A DNA stretch of 64,000 bases, taken from Augochlora pura (taxonomy: Eukaryota; Arthropoda; Insecta; Hymenoptera; Halictidae). Location of the stretch: contig NC_135778.1 in the NCBI RefSeq assembly GCF_028453695.1, positions 14,072,244 to 14,136,243 on the forward strand. Reading direction: 5' to 3'. The notes beneath the pieces were generated by a model. It made no database searches, was not told the origin of the DNA, and saw nothing but the letters and a program-made list of their open reading frames with translations. This document shows, in pieces, positions 47,301 to 59,978 of this stretch. Each line of letters begins with the position of its first letter. The first letter of the stretch is position 1. A program made the position numbers and the translations under genes.

Positions 47301-50300
47301 AGATACAGTATAAGCACTAGTTTGAAATTGTTTTTATCGTCATAGTAATCGAAGAAATATTGCTGTGAGAAATGTAATACTGAAACGTAATTATAGAGTC
47401 TACGGTAATAATCAGAGTACTTTTATTTATGCAAAAGAAAAAAGGAATAGAGCTCGGATCGGAAACAATTAAATGATCTTGCCAATTGGTCTACCTTGTA
47501 TAGCAATGCTAATTAAAGAGAAGTTCTATCGCGCAACGACATGAAACCCGTAAAGACAATAGGATTGAACACGTTGAATCGACCAAACTTCTCTTCTCTC
47601 TTTATATTACACCACCGACCCTGAAACGAAATATTTCATTGAAACTCGCACCGTGTAATCGAAAATTATCGTGTCGAAGTATCCAACGAAATCGCTGCTG
47701 AATGTACATCTTAGAAAAAACAAAGTCGGACACAATTTTATTCGGATGACGGATAAGAGATATTTTATCCGATTTTATTCGAATAAAAATTTATTCTTAC
47801 AGGAATTCATACGGAAATATGACAAAAGCATCTCGTTCTGCTGCTTCTCTTCCGTCACCGAGAATTTTATGCGGTTTTCATCTCTTACTTTTACGCATGA
47901 AAGCAAATTGAACTTGTTAATTAATGTATATTATTTTGAATTTAAAAATTATAAAGAGGACAGCCAATTTTTATCCGCGGAAGGGTTAATTTCATTTGTA
48001 AACAGGTAGATATAATCTATTTACAAAATTAAGTTGGAGTGCAAAAATATGAATGATATTCAAAAAGATGAATATTTCGATAGAAATTGTAATAGAAATA
48101 GTTTTTCTGAGACGAACTCTGAACAAAAAGTCCTCGGTAAACGGGCCATGAGCCAAAAGAGATTGAAGAAGTATGACTGAAATGATCGGTCTACCTCTTA
48201 CGCCTCTTAGTTCATTTTAGAGACTTATTCGAGTGTACGGAAATACCGTTTGACTTGGTCATTGAACTGGATTTTTACCTGTGGCGCTTAGTCTTTTTGT
48301 AAACACTAGATTAGACACTTGTTTTGTTGTAACATATTTACACAGTCCGAAAATTAGAATTTATATATTTTAGTTTAATTTGTAGTTTTATTATATTCTT
48401 GTTTAAGGTATAGAAATTGAATTTATCTCGGAACTGGCTATAATGTTATAAAGTCAATAATATATTGTTTATAATAACTATTGTTTTAAAAAAGTCTAAA
48501 TGACTTGAATTATTTATAACAACATTTTCACAAATTAAACATCTCTTCACAAATTAAAAGATTCTTATGAAATGCATGAATAACTGAAACGTAGAGGTTG
48601 ACATATGTATACAGAAATGTATACCACTTGTCCTTTCCAACATTTCGTTCCGCTCCGTACTGCCGACTGAGCTGATTGGACTTCATTACAGGCATGAGCG
48701 CGTAGTGAATAGACACAGGGGGGAAAAAATGGTTCGCGGAAAATATTAATGGCTCATTTAGTGCTGTGAAACCGAATCAATGACACGAGGATATCGTTTG
48801 GCCCAGTTTTTGGTAAACGGTATTGTGATTGCCGGCCCGCTAAATCGGGTTACTTGGTAAACATACGTATCGTGACTATAAAATTCCAGGTCTGATATTA
48901 CCTTGATTCGACCGAATCGATTTGGAACGGTACGATATAAAAATGCAATCGAGTGATTTATTTCAAATGGAACCCCTCATTATCCTGTACCCTATAGTAC
49001 CGCTTCTCGACGAGCTCGTAGATTTTAAATAACGAGAAGCAGATATTTCGAGCGGATTTATCCTACACCAAGATTTTTCTTCTATTTGTATCAATTTTTT
49101 ACATTACAATTGATATACTACTTCGAATAAAACAATTCGTCAAAATGCATTTTAATAATACAGTATTTAATACGCTATTGTTTAATAACGTAACTAAATA
49201 TTTTTTATTGTTTTTCAAGCACCAAAAGTTGTTTCAAATGTTTCTGCTTTCAAAAAAGATAACTCCATTTCCATTGTTTAATCTTTCATCGTATAATCTC
49301 CATACTTGTTTTCATAGAAATTCTAACAATGGTTGCAAACCTTTGTATCACTAATCCTTTGCAAACGGATTTCCAAATATTAATGTAACAGTTGTAGAAA
49401 TATTTCTGTAAAAGAAATGCTACTTTTGTATTACTGCGATTTTTTCCAACCAATATCAGAAATTACGTTGTATTTTCTGGAAGCTTAAGATTTTCTATAC
49501 ATAGTCCAAAGGTGGTACATTATATGCAATATGGGAAGCATCTTACATTTTGCCCAGCACTGTACTAACGGGAGGTACCGGTGGCATAGTTTCCTTTCAG
49601 AGGGATTCGTTCGACGAGGATCTAACAAAAGAGCAACAACCCCTTGCGAAGGAGGAGAAAAAAACAGTACAGCCCCGGCTCGCGATCGTTAACCACCGTG
49701 GAAACGGCGGTAGCCTGTCGACCGAGGAAACGCCACCTTGGAGAACAGACATCCCTGGATTTGCCCTGCCTGTCCTTGCATTGATTCACGATGCCGAGGA
49801 GGCCCACGACATCCCGTTGACTGACCGCGAAAAGAGATGCTTGGCTGTGCCTATCGGTGATTTACACGACAAAAAACGAAAGCTCCTGAAAACACGTAGC
49901 ATCCCGTCACGATCGTGAGTATGAAAACTTGTACGATTCCTCGGGCACCGATAAAGATCCTATCATTCGCCTTCCGCAGACGTAAATTGATTCCACTCGA
50001 TGGTATTGCGGGTCGAAAAACTATTGACGCGTTCTCCTTCTTCGGAGCTTTATGTATAAAAATAGCATCTTTGGAGAATCTAGACTTTTTTTTTTACATC
50101 GCATTGTCCGATGCAAAGTAGTTCTCTGCAATGATCGAAAATAGCACGAGTTTAAGCTTTTTCTCAGCTGGTGAATTATGAACAATCTGATTAAAATATT
50201 ACAGCAGTTTCGTATTGAAAAACGTATGAAAAATAACAAATCAATTGCTTAATTGCCACTAATATACCCATATAGCTGTGACTAAGGTAATACTTCCCTT

Positions 50301-52114
50301 TATCGAGGATTTCATTTCGCTTCTTACTTTTGATTGCACTTAGAAACTCCAGCAAATTATTTCCTTAAATCTTGTAGTATGACTCACAATCAGGTAAGAA
50401 CACCAAAAAGTTTTTAGTGACTCAGGAGATACTAAGAATCGTGCTACCTAGTATCCAACAACGTTAGGCGAAAATCAATTGATTCTATGCACTATTATAG
50501 GCGTACTGACTTGTCACAAAGTATGTAGATTCATAATCGTAAAGACATATCTACGTCAAAGAGTAACTTAAAATGTGAAAATAGAAATAACATATTAAAT
50601 ATGATTCGAATATGATTTCAGTATTAATTCGGAAAGTAGCATCCGCGCGTGAAAATACAAAACTGAACAAATGAGAATCGAGAATGTAAAATATTCATCC
50701 TTTTTACGAACTAACTGCAAGATTATATATTTTATTCACATAAGATAAGTAAGATTCGGTAAAGTATCAACATTTCATAAAGTTTAATAGCCTTAATACC
50801 TTAATTTCTTGCTGTAATAAATTAAAATCATTTAATAGAGTAAATTAATATCACTTTATTTTTAAAAAGTCACTGTACCAATTTTTAGGCACTTCTCATC
50901 TATGCGTGACAAAATCCTTTCATCACAGTATCGTTCTGTTGTGACAAGCAGCTATGATAACAATCTGTTTTATCTACAGCACAATTTAAATTCATAAAAA
51001 TTTATAAGATATCGACGTAATGAACGCTAAGAGGTACAAAATGATGGAAACAGAGAGGCTGGTACGATCGTGAACGAAATGTATTAATAGTTTTCATAAT
51101 ACGTTCTCTTGTTCAGTCAAGGACCACGAAAACGTCCGAATGATGAGAAATCGTTTCTTCGATTAGTTCGAGCAATCTCGAATTAGGGCGATAGGTCCTG
51201 CATGTCTATAGAATCATAATTCGTTTGTAGGATATAAGATTTCGTAACTATTCTAATCCCGTTGCAGAGAACTGGAAAAGCAAATGATGTCATCGAAAAT
51301 CAAAATACATGAATCGCCAAGAATCGTTCCGCAGAAAATGGAAACGTTTCCGCAACATGCGAAAACTCCTGCGAATAATTCTCCAACGAATGTATGAGAA
51401 AATACCTTACTAAGTGATAAGTTTCTTACAAAATTGTCATGAAATCATTGATACCGATAGGTGAAGCAGCCACTTGCGACAACTTCGAGAGAATCTGCTC
51501 AACAAGTACAACCGACATCCACGGAACCGCAGTTTCAAACCAATAAAGAGAAAGAATGTTGGCATCTTTACAGAAAAATGTGTGATAAAGGCGTTTGCGT
51601 GTCATTCGACACCGTTCTAAGGTTGGCATACGAACAAATAAATTGAAAACGAAGTAGCAATCTTAAATACAGATTACGCTGTTGCTGAAAGCTGTGACGA
51701 ATTTATCGTTTCAACTTTTTGGTGTATAAACACGCAAAAATTAATATTAATACCATTAAGAAGGTATTTTTAATGAAATTTAAAAAGAATATGGAAAGAA
51801 ACATTCATACTCAAAAGTAAACATTCTTATTATTACTTACACTTAAAGAGTTTAGTGTTGCATTTCTTATACTCTTGGGGGAGGGGGGGGGGGGGGGGGG
51901 TACAAAAAGTCAGGATTTTTGCCAAATGAAATGAATTTTACTTTCCAGTGGAATAACTTTTTATTGAGATTCTTCGTATAATTACGAATGACACTGTATT
52001 CCTGTACGTTGTAACTATACTAGACGTAATTTAAAAAATATATTTTCACCTTTCAGAGGCATGCTTACACCAACAGAGTATCGATTAAGGCAGAAGAAAT
52101 TGTTTCAGGATTGA
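41395..52114 (+). CDS. Uncharacterised long, mostly disordered protein
   Basis: Not recognised. Eight exons join in phase: 41395-41577, 42166-42792, 43162-44013, 45241-45577, about 49575-49914 (a start at 49539 also fits), 51268-51391, 51461-51621, 52057-52114. They give about 893 residues; stop TGA at 52112. The N-terminal part is basic with a block that looks constrained (GIEKPPILCTRQELAERLRL, then AWKHREENK). The middle is Ser/Thr/Asp/Lys-rich, low complexity, with a basic stretch (LKRRSRSVKKRF). The last two exons look globular and Cys-bearing (CWHLYRKMCDKGVCVSFD, then GMLTPTEYRLRQKKLFQD). No signal peptide or membrane segment. An AATAAA lies about 70 bases after the stop. The acceptor choices at 43162 and 49575 are uncertain. 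Confidence 0.6.
41683..41926. mobile_element. TTAA-flanked MITE, copy in intron 1
   Basis: Starts TTAACCCCTTGCCGTACTTT and follows the copy at 28756-29007 along its length (GGAATAAAATT block, AGAAATT block, GAAGAAAATGGTACG). The right end is degenerate (GTCAATTAAGG instead of GACAAGGGGTTAA). It lies in the intron 41578-42165 of the uncharacterised gene. Confidence 0.75.
44788..44806. repeat. GC-rich hairpin
   Basis: GCGGGCT and AGCCCGC form a 7-bp perfect stem around a TCGGT loop; the stem can be extended outward by three more pairs including one wobble. It is in the intron 44014-45240, in a GC-rich island (44640-44830). Function unknown. Confidence 0.6.
45578..49538 (+). other. Large intron of the uncharacterised gene
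   Basis: About 4 kb, AT-rich, with only short frames (for example 46218-46463 and 47671-48009) lacking splice context or family signal. A missed small exon cannot be excluded, because the downstream acceptor is not ideal. Confidence 0.5.
49915..51267 (+). other. Intron of the uncharacterised gene
   Basis: Between the donor ATC/GTGAGT and the acceptor CCCGTTGCAG. AT-rich; no exon or element seen. Confidence 0.6.
51877..51900. repeat. Poly-G tract
   Basis: Twenty-four bases that are all G except one A, in the last intron (51622-52056) of the uncharacterised gene. Could form a G-quadruplex on the + strand transcript; also a common sequencing and assembly trouble spot. Confidence 0.9.
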
Positions 52115-53068
52115 TAAGAAACCGTAAAATTGCTGGAAGATTACTTTATCTACTTGTACGATATTCTAATGTTACTTGCGTAATAAATGATGACTTTGGT
52201 TAGATTTATTTAAACACTTCGAACAATGCAAACACATTTACGTAAAATAAATAATATAGAAGTAATGTTTAAAGAATGAAGAAAAAGAAGAAGTTGGTGC
52301 CCGATATGAAAATCGAATAGCGATATGAGCTCATACAGGAAGACATAGAACAGTATTGTATTTTTAGATATTAGATAAGAGTTGTGTAGGACACATGAAA
52401 AGACTTTATCTCTTTAACGAACGGAATATCCGAATTAGTTGTACCGAATTTTAGTATCTATACATAATGACTGCCTATTTTTTAGACCGTTTATTGACAC
52501 AAATCTACTACAATATCATAGAAGTTGATCTAGTAAATACTATGCAGAAACAACCAGTTTATAAATCTATAAATTTATAAATTTAAATTTAATAGACGTT
52601 GCTGTTAATTATTGCACAATTTGAAATATATGAGAATTGAACAGCACATTGAAATATCTAAAAATAAAACCGATCGCTGTCCCATTCTCACGTATTCAAA
52701 GTTTTATATGACGTTTCTTTATACGGTAATGCATGATTTAATAAAACACTTAAATTGTTGTTAATGTCATATATTATTTAATAGCATGTCCCTTTTTCGT
52801 TTCTTTTCTCGTTGATTACAATCGTCTTATTTGTAATTGTGTTCTTATTCGTCTTCTAAAAAAAGATTACAAAGTGCTACGGGGTCTACGGATATGAAAG
52901 TACATCGCTGTTCGTTTCATCAAGTACCTGTCAAATTGACAAATATTGGTTAGTGTTTTTTAAGTACACACAATCACGGAATCACGTGATGGTGGTTTGG
53001 GATAAGCCGATGGCAGGATGACCTGCACTCACAATATTCTTCTATTGTCATGACATAAACGATTAATA
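52115..53068. other. Intergenic region upstream of LRSAM1
   Basis: The 3' flank of the uncharacterised gene with a poly(A) signal near 52182, then AT-rich sequence; the last 200 bases probably hold the LRSAM1 promoter and leader. No other feature seen. Confidence 0.5.
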
Positions 53069-56000
53069 ATGTCTCTACCAAAGAAGCATGGGAACAAGGT
53101 TAACGTTGATTATAAAGCACGGCTCGAACACAAGTTATACCTGGTACGTTTCTTAATGAATAGAGGTTAATCATTCATCTCGTTCGTAGCTCAAGTAACC
53201 TTGATTCTGTCACTTTTCACTCTCTTCTCTGCATAGATTATTTATCGCATAATACTTTATTAATTTTGTTAATCGTGTTTACGATTATCTGCAAAATTGT
53301 CAAACATTTACTGTTAACTTAATTTATTATATTCGTTTGTAAACAAATTTTAATTCATCGAAATAAACAAACGTTATTTTTTGATTATGCAGACATAGAG
53401 AATCAATTATCGATAATATGATTTTATCTTATACATATAATCAACATTAATATTAAAATATATCTGTATTTTATGATAGGCCAGAGAAAATCCGGAACCA
53501 ATATTTGACGTATCAGAATGTGCTTTAAAGAATGTGCCCTCAGGCATTTATTCACTATGTAAAGTATTCAGAAAAAAAGTGCTATGGATGCATAATAATA
53601 AGTTGACTTCACTTTTGGGTGGAGGTGCCTTAAGCGATTTGTCTTTACTTGTTGTCTTAGATATACACGGAAACGAATTTACCAGCTTACCCTCAGACAT
53701 AATGTGTCTTTCTTCACTTAAGGTATATGTAACTAAAATATGTATTCATTGCATATGTAATTAATATATGTATCATAAATTATGACTAATTAATTATGAA
53801 TACTTTAGGAACTTTATCTACAAGACAACAATATAAGAAAACTGCCAAATGAAATAGTATACCTAAGTAAATTAACAACATTAAATGTTGCAAGAAATAA
53901 TTTGAAACAATTGCCTGAAGCAATTGGTAAGCTAAAGCTTCTAACTGTGTTAGACATAAATCACAATAAATCTCTACAAAAGCTTCCTAAATCATTGGGT
54001 TATGCACAACAGTTGACGGAACTCAACATTGATGGGTTAAACTTATCCTACCCACCTCAAGATATTTTGAAAGGAGGCACAATAGTAATTGTAGCATTTT
54101 TAGCAAATGAGAGCGGTACAGAATATTCACCAGAAGAGTCTGTTTCAGAAGCAGAATTATCCAGAGACATAAGTTCTGAAGATATGCAAACAATATATCA
54201 TAACAAAAACAATGATGTACAGGTATTTTACTTTGCAGGACTGTGATCATTGATGTCGTACTTGCACAGTTTGTCTTAAATGTTTTTGTTTTCATTTTTA
54301 GGCAGCATTACAGAAGCTAGAAAAAATAAAGGCATGTGGATGCTTTTTTTATTTTATTATGCTTTCAAATTTGCCTTGCTGCACAATTAATATTATTCAT
54401 TGTGAGATTTAATTTGTATTTATTGTGTATTAAAAAATTAATTTGTTGTATACATTTCTCTTATTCTTATTATGTCAACATATTTAAACAATGCTTATAT
54501 TTGCTTCACTTATTTTCAAACAAATGAATTTTTTACAGTTTACGAGACTAAATTGATCATATTATATAGATGAGTTGTTATAATACAAAAATTAAACTAT
54601 TTTTGCAGGAACATCGACAAAATGCATTACTGGAAGTGGAAAAAACTATTAGACAACAACAAGAATATGAAATCGGTATTCAATCTGTGCTAAAAGAACA
54701 CAAAAAAAAGGTATTTAATTTTTAACATATTTTCTTACGGAATATTAAATATACATTTTCAAATTATTTTTGTTGCCAGCTTCTAAAGGATCTTGCTTTA
54801 CAACAAACACAATTCGAACAGGAACTTGAGAAAGTTCAACAAGAAAGAGATTCTAACAGGGCACGTCTACTTTCCTACATTTACAATGGTAAATTAAAAA
54901 TATAATATAGCTGTTTTTGTACTGTAACCTAAGCTTTTCTTTTACTTTCAGCTGAAAAAGAAGCAGATAATGTAATTAAAGAATTTTTAAGTACTAGTGA
55001 GGCAGAAAGACAGACACAAGCTGAATTACTCGAACGAGAAAAACATGAAGAAATGCAAATACTATCCTCTTGTCATTCAGAACAATTTTTGTTTCGTACC
55101 AAAGATACTCTTTGTATGTATTAAAAATTTATGACACTTTATGTTATTGTTAGATACATAGATTAGATATAGAGACATACCTTTTTTACAGTATCAATGG
55201 AGAAGTTATTGGAAGAAGAACTTCATAGAACAAGACAATTGGAAGAACACAGCAAATATAGAGATTATGCTGCACAATCTTTGCTCACATTGTTAGTAAA
55301 TCACTGACAATCATGTTTCCAATATCTTATGAAAACACAAACGTAATTTGTTATGTTACAAGTATAATAAACTTTTCAGAGAAGTAAGAAATAATGATCA
55401 TTTAGCACAGATAGTACAAAATCAAGAGAAGAACAGACAAAATTTAATCGATACATTAAGGCAAGATGAAGTTCTACAAAAAGCTGCCGTTGCGGCGTTA
55501 CTAGAACGCAGTGATGCACGTTGTTGGAGTATTGTACAACAAGTCAACTTGGTACAGTCGCAGTTAGCTGCTTTAACAAACATCGAATTGGAAAGAAGAA
55601 AATTAGAAATTAATCAACAACTTGTATGTAATCTTAATTATTGTTACGCGCATTTTATTTAATTTAATATAAAAATGTTCCTCGATTTTATGCAATATAG
55701 AATGAAATAGCTGAGAAAAGAGTGGCTTTGAGCGTTATTCTAGTAAGCTTGTTAGAACAACAAAAAACCAGGAGAGACCAGCTTTTGGAAACAATTAATA
55801 ACATAGAACAACAACGTTCCATTGGTGTAAGTATAGGTTTAATTTTCTTTCTATTATTTCAACAATTACTATAAAATTGTACTTTCATTTTTAAAGAATT
55901 CTAGACGAAGAAGTCAATTTTGGTTGATGCAGTATCAATCACTAATGGAAGCACGGCCTCAAGGCTTGTTAGAAATGTTGGAACCTACATTAGTGCGACA

Positions 56001-56583
56001 CGTTGCAATAGCTGGAGCATTACATTGTTTACCATTTCTAGCCTCCTTACCGTCGTTATTGCCAGATCTTAGTGATGAACAATTAAAAAGCGTAAGTTAA
56101 ATAAAAATTCTAAATATGACGTAACCAATACATACTTTTGTACTATAAATCATATATTTTTGTACACCATAGATTGGAATACATTGCGAAGATGATCGTA
56201 CAGCTATAAGACATGCAGTTGAAAATTATATGGCAGAAATTAAACTCCATGAATTTAAAACACCTGTAACACCTTCTGCACCTCCTGATGAAGCATGTAC
56301 AAGTTCAGATTACCAAGAACATAACGCAATGCAAACTATTAATACTGCTGAATGTGTAATTTGCCTTGATTTACAAGTAAGTAAAGCAATTAAACTACTT
56401 AAATTAAATACCTTACTTCAAATTAGTAAATTATAAATAACTCTGTTTTTCTTATAGTGCGAAGTAATTTTTCTACCGTGTGGACATCTTTGTTGCTGTT
56501 CAAATTGCGCAAATATGATTACATCAGATTGTCCAATGTGTAGAAGCATTATAGAACGCAAACTTTTTGTAAATAGCTCGTAG
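53069..56583 (+). CDS. E3 ubiquitin ligase LRSAM1 homologue
   Basis: RING-type ligase with leucine-rich repeats; the human protein ubiquitinates TSG101 and marks intracellular bacteria for autophagy. Thirteen exons: 53069-53143, 53480-53722, 53809-54222, 54302-54331, 54609-54710, 54780-54888, 54952-55113, 55192-55291, 55380-55623, 55701-55826, 55897-56091, 56173-56376, 56458-56583, giving 709 residues against 723 in human. Order: LRRs (LWMHNNKLTSL, LYLQDNNIRKLPNEI, LNVARNNLKQLPEAIGKL), then a long Gln/Glu-rich coiled coil (about 240-560), a SAM-like region (QFWLMQYQSLMEARPQGLLE), and a C-terminal RING (ECVICLD, then CEVIFLPCGHLCCCSNCANM and CPMCRS). The exon ending at 54331 appears to use a GC donor. 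Domain order and length make the identity secure. Confidence 0.96.
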
Positions 56584-57902
56584 TCAATTTATCTTTAAAA
56601 TTTTGTTATTGATAATGTCAATATTGCGTTTATTGGTTAAGAATTTATACAAAGAAAAGTAAATTACACAACAGTGTATTTATACATTTTAGATGTAGGT
56701 GTTCCCGACTATGAAACCAGCATTCCTTGAAAAGTATAACGTTAACACTTGTCTAATGAAAGTGCTTTTTAATTATATAGGATAATTTGTGAATCGGTTG
56801 TCAGAATACTTGAACTGGTTTTGATAGTTCCATAAAAAAAATATTTGAATGAAAGACATTTATATAAAATAAAGAATTTATTGGTGCAAGAGAAAAATGA
56901 CATATGGTGCTATTTAAAAAATCCATAAAGACTACATCTTTTTATGACAGGAAGATGCTTTTAAAGGTATTTTTATAACAATAAATTCTTTATTCGAACG
57001 TTTTATTCTATTAAAATCAAAACAAGTGTCGTGACAATCTATTTGCAATTTATTCTGTATACCTTTTTCCATATTATATTTGCCCTTTGTTCCATTTTTA
57101 GAGTATTTTAAGGATAGTGTTACTATGTTAGATAAACTGATTTTAAAATCTGTATGTACTACATTTCAGTGCTAGAGTGACATTACCTTATGTCAGTGAT
57201 ACAGTATAATCATGTTTAAAAGAGATTCTGATCGCCTGACTTTTTTAATACTATGTATAACACGTATACCATGTATTAAAAAGTAATATAATAGTATGAA
57301 TTGCACTTATTAACACTCGACTGCAGATATCAATTTTTATATAGAATGGTTACTGACATATCCACAAATGTAATAGTCTTAAAAATACCTTGAAAAACAT
57401 TTTGATCTGTTAAAAGTGGTTGAGAGTTAATAATGCAAAAGCCAAGCTAGAAAACAAGCTTTTATAAGTGATAGAAGTGAATTTTTATAAAGAACTTTCT
57501 TATATAAATGCAGTATCCTAAAAGTGTCCATTAATAAAGTATTGACATTTTATTGACTTGTGTGTTCATGCAAAAGTTGTTAAAATAAAAAAAGTACATA
57601 TGAAATGTTCTAAATCCTTTTTATCAGTTTACATATTCTTTATAAAAACAAGCACCAAAAGATACTCATTAAATAAAGAAATTTGCTTGAAATAATAGAA
57701 ATATTTTTGTACTAATACATTTTATAATTTATTCAGTAATAATAATTAGAATATGACAAACATGTTAGACTTATATACTAATTGCGTAAAATAGTTAAAA
57801 CAGTGCAGAATTGTTTTTCCTTTTTATAAACACTTTTAACATGATGTTCATAGAGGATCAAAGATATGATGATCACAGATACATTTTCATAAATTTAACA
57901 CA
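56584..57902. other. Intergenic region between convergent LRSAM1 and POLE3
   Basis: AT-rich 3' flanks of two convergent genes; AATAAA for LRSAM1 near 56868 and a minus-strand signal (TTTATT) near 57727. No exon or structured element seen. Confidence 0.5.
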
Positions 57903-58292
57903 TTAAAAAGTCATAACTTCTCTGCCTCCATCTTCTTCATCTATCGAATCATCTTCATCCTTTCTCTGTTGTTTTTTCTTTGATGTTGCATCTTTCTTCT
58001 CTTTTTGAGCCTTACGGAAATTTTCCAATGATTCTTGTAATGGATCAATGAACTGATCAAATTCTACATCATTCATAGCTTGAAGCACATCTTGGGCACT
58101 TAGCATTTTACGATTGCCTTTTTTAGCAATTATATTCGCGGAGGATGTTAAATATAATATAAAAATAGAAGATGCTTTTGCTACAGCTGTTCTAGCATCT
58201 TTAGCAATTGTAACTCCTTCCGGTAATGCCTCTTTTATAATTCTTGTCACAACAGCATTTGGTAAATTAAGATCTTCAAGTCGTTCTGCCAT
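57903..58292 (-). CDS. Chrac-14: DNA polymerase epsilon subunit 3 / CHRAC histone-fold protein
   Basis: Histone-fold subunit that pairs with POLE4 or the CHRAC-15/16-type partner in DNA polymerase epsilon and the CHRAC remodeller. Single exon, 129 residues, ATG at 58292-58290. The histone fold spans about residues 7-85 (LNLPNAVVTRIIKEALPEG, ISKDA-like AKDARTAVAKASSIFILYL, then LSAQDVLQAMNDVEFDQFI). The C-terminus is a Lys/Glu/Asp-rich tail (KKKQQRKDEDDSIDEEDGG), typical of POLE3. Intronless, unlike its neighbours. The identity is clear from the fold sequence and the acidic tail. Confidence 0.96.
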   Translation of the reverse strand: MAERLEDLNLPNAVVTRIIKEALPEGVTIAKDARTAVAKASSIFILYLTSSANIIAKKGNRKMLSAQDVLQAMNDVEFDQFIDPLQESLENFRKAQKEKKDATSKKKQQRKDEDDSIDEEDGGREVMTF

Positions 58293-59978
58293 CGGGTTTA
58301 TTTAATTATTTATTCTACGAAAACGTAGAATCTTCGGTCATAAAATTTCTATGAAATAAAGTTGTTTGTATCGTTATACAGTGTAAGGTTATGTTTCAGC
58401 ATTTATAAACACGAAAGATTGCAGAAATTCTATATTATGACATGAATTACTTTACTTACAGTGTTCTCTAAATAAATTTGTTAATTCGATGAACAGAATC
58501 AAAAATGTGTTAAAATAAACACTTAATTTTTAATAAATTCTTTCTCCTTATTTCCCGCCAATACGTTCAATTGTGTAAGCATGTCAAGTGTAAACAACAG
58601 CGTACATCAGTTCCTGTATGAATTTTCATAAATATCTCAATAAAATAATCTATAAACTTGTATCATTAAACTTTAATAAATAATATTAACAAGTGCGCGT
58701 CTGCACTAGAATTAAAAAATCTTAAATTACAGTAATGGGTCCTACTCCTGCACACTTTTTGTGTTCCACAAGCTGGTTCGTACATCCCCACCATTTTACT
58801 GCGCATCAAGCTTGGCGCAAGTACATATATAAGAAACCTAGCTTGTTCCTTGCTTTGTCGTGCTTGCAACCTTACTCTTTCCGCACATTCGTTCGATTGG
58901 CGCGCCATCTGAAGCACGCGCCGTAAAAATCTATTTCTAATGAAGCTCCAACTTTCAAATAAATGAAATCTGTTTCATCCAGAGTATTTACGAAATACAT
59001 ATATATATATTACAAAATTTTCAAATTCGATGCGGCATGTTTTTTCATTGTCCAGGTTATTTTTCCGTCTAATGGCATAATTCTAAGGGGGGTCCCAAAA
59101 AAATTCAATGGTCTAAAAATAAGGTCTACCCTACTGTGAAGGTTTTGTATAAATAAACTATACAGTTTAAATATTCTTATTCAAACTCATAATTTAAATC
59201 AGTATTTGATATGAAATTATCAAGATAACAAATAAACTATTCCCGTTTATTATATACGTGTTCTCTCTACGAAGATTTATTATGAATTAAATTACATGTT
59301 GATAGAAAACAGTAATAATTGAATTTATATATAGTACAAGATAGCAGAATCTTTGTTAAAATAATTCTTAATCGTGAGCTATATTAAAAAAGATTAGGTA
59401 ATTAAAAGAATCTATAATTCATAGTAAAGAGAAAATGTCCACTCTGTTCACACATCTAATTATCGCGGCCTCTATAAAAAGGCTAAATCGAAATAAATGG
59501 ATTAAAGATTCTCATGGGTAGTATATTTGTCAAAGATTAGTAAGTATGTAATACGAATCGAATGTTATGTAACGCAGTATTCGAAGGAGAATTTTTCAAA
59601 TAAGCCTACTGATAAAACCAAATAGCAAACCTAAAACGAAACGCTTTTCTCCCTCCAGTTTAAACAATTCAAATCAACCGCCACACCACATCATAAGTGC
59701 TATATATTATAGATGGGAATGTCGTTTGTCCTAACGTCCCTCGGAAAGAAAGAATACGGCTACTGAGGCAAATTGCAGATAAGTTGTGCTGTGTTCAATG
59801 GTATATTCATACAGTGACGAATCTTGTCTTACAAGTACCTACTGTATTTCGAAGAACCTGTCGTCTGCACGGTGGTTGTCAAGTGACTTTTGAAGTCAAC
59901 TTGCTCTTCGGACTGACAGTTTCGCAGTTATATTTATTGGATTAAAGACACTTGAACAAAGACACCATTCGGAGAAAA
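58293..59978. other. Intergenic region, divergent POLE3 and gamma-SNAP genes
   Basis: Mostly AT-rich. Contains copy C of the dispersed repeat (58735-58810) and no supported exon. The last 300 bases are GC-richer and probably hold the gamma-SNAP promoter and leader. Confidence 0.5.
58735..58810. repeat. Dispersed repeat, copy C
   Basis: CATCCCCACCATTTTACTGC followed by GCATCAAG is almost identical to 23806-23830. The preceding TCCTACTCCTGCACAC resembles the reverse complement of GTGTAGGAGTAGGA at 12970-12983. The family is unidentified. Confidence 0.6.

Noticed and set aside
47671..48009. 112-codon + strand frame in a large intron
   Set aside because: Lys/Phe/Asn-rich as expected from AT-rich DNA; no acceptor or donor in phase with the neighbouring exons.
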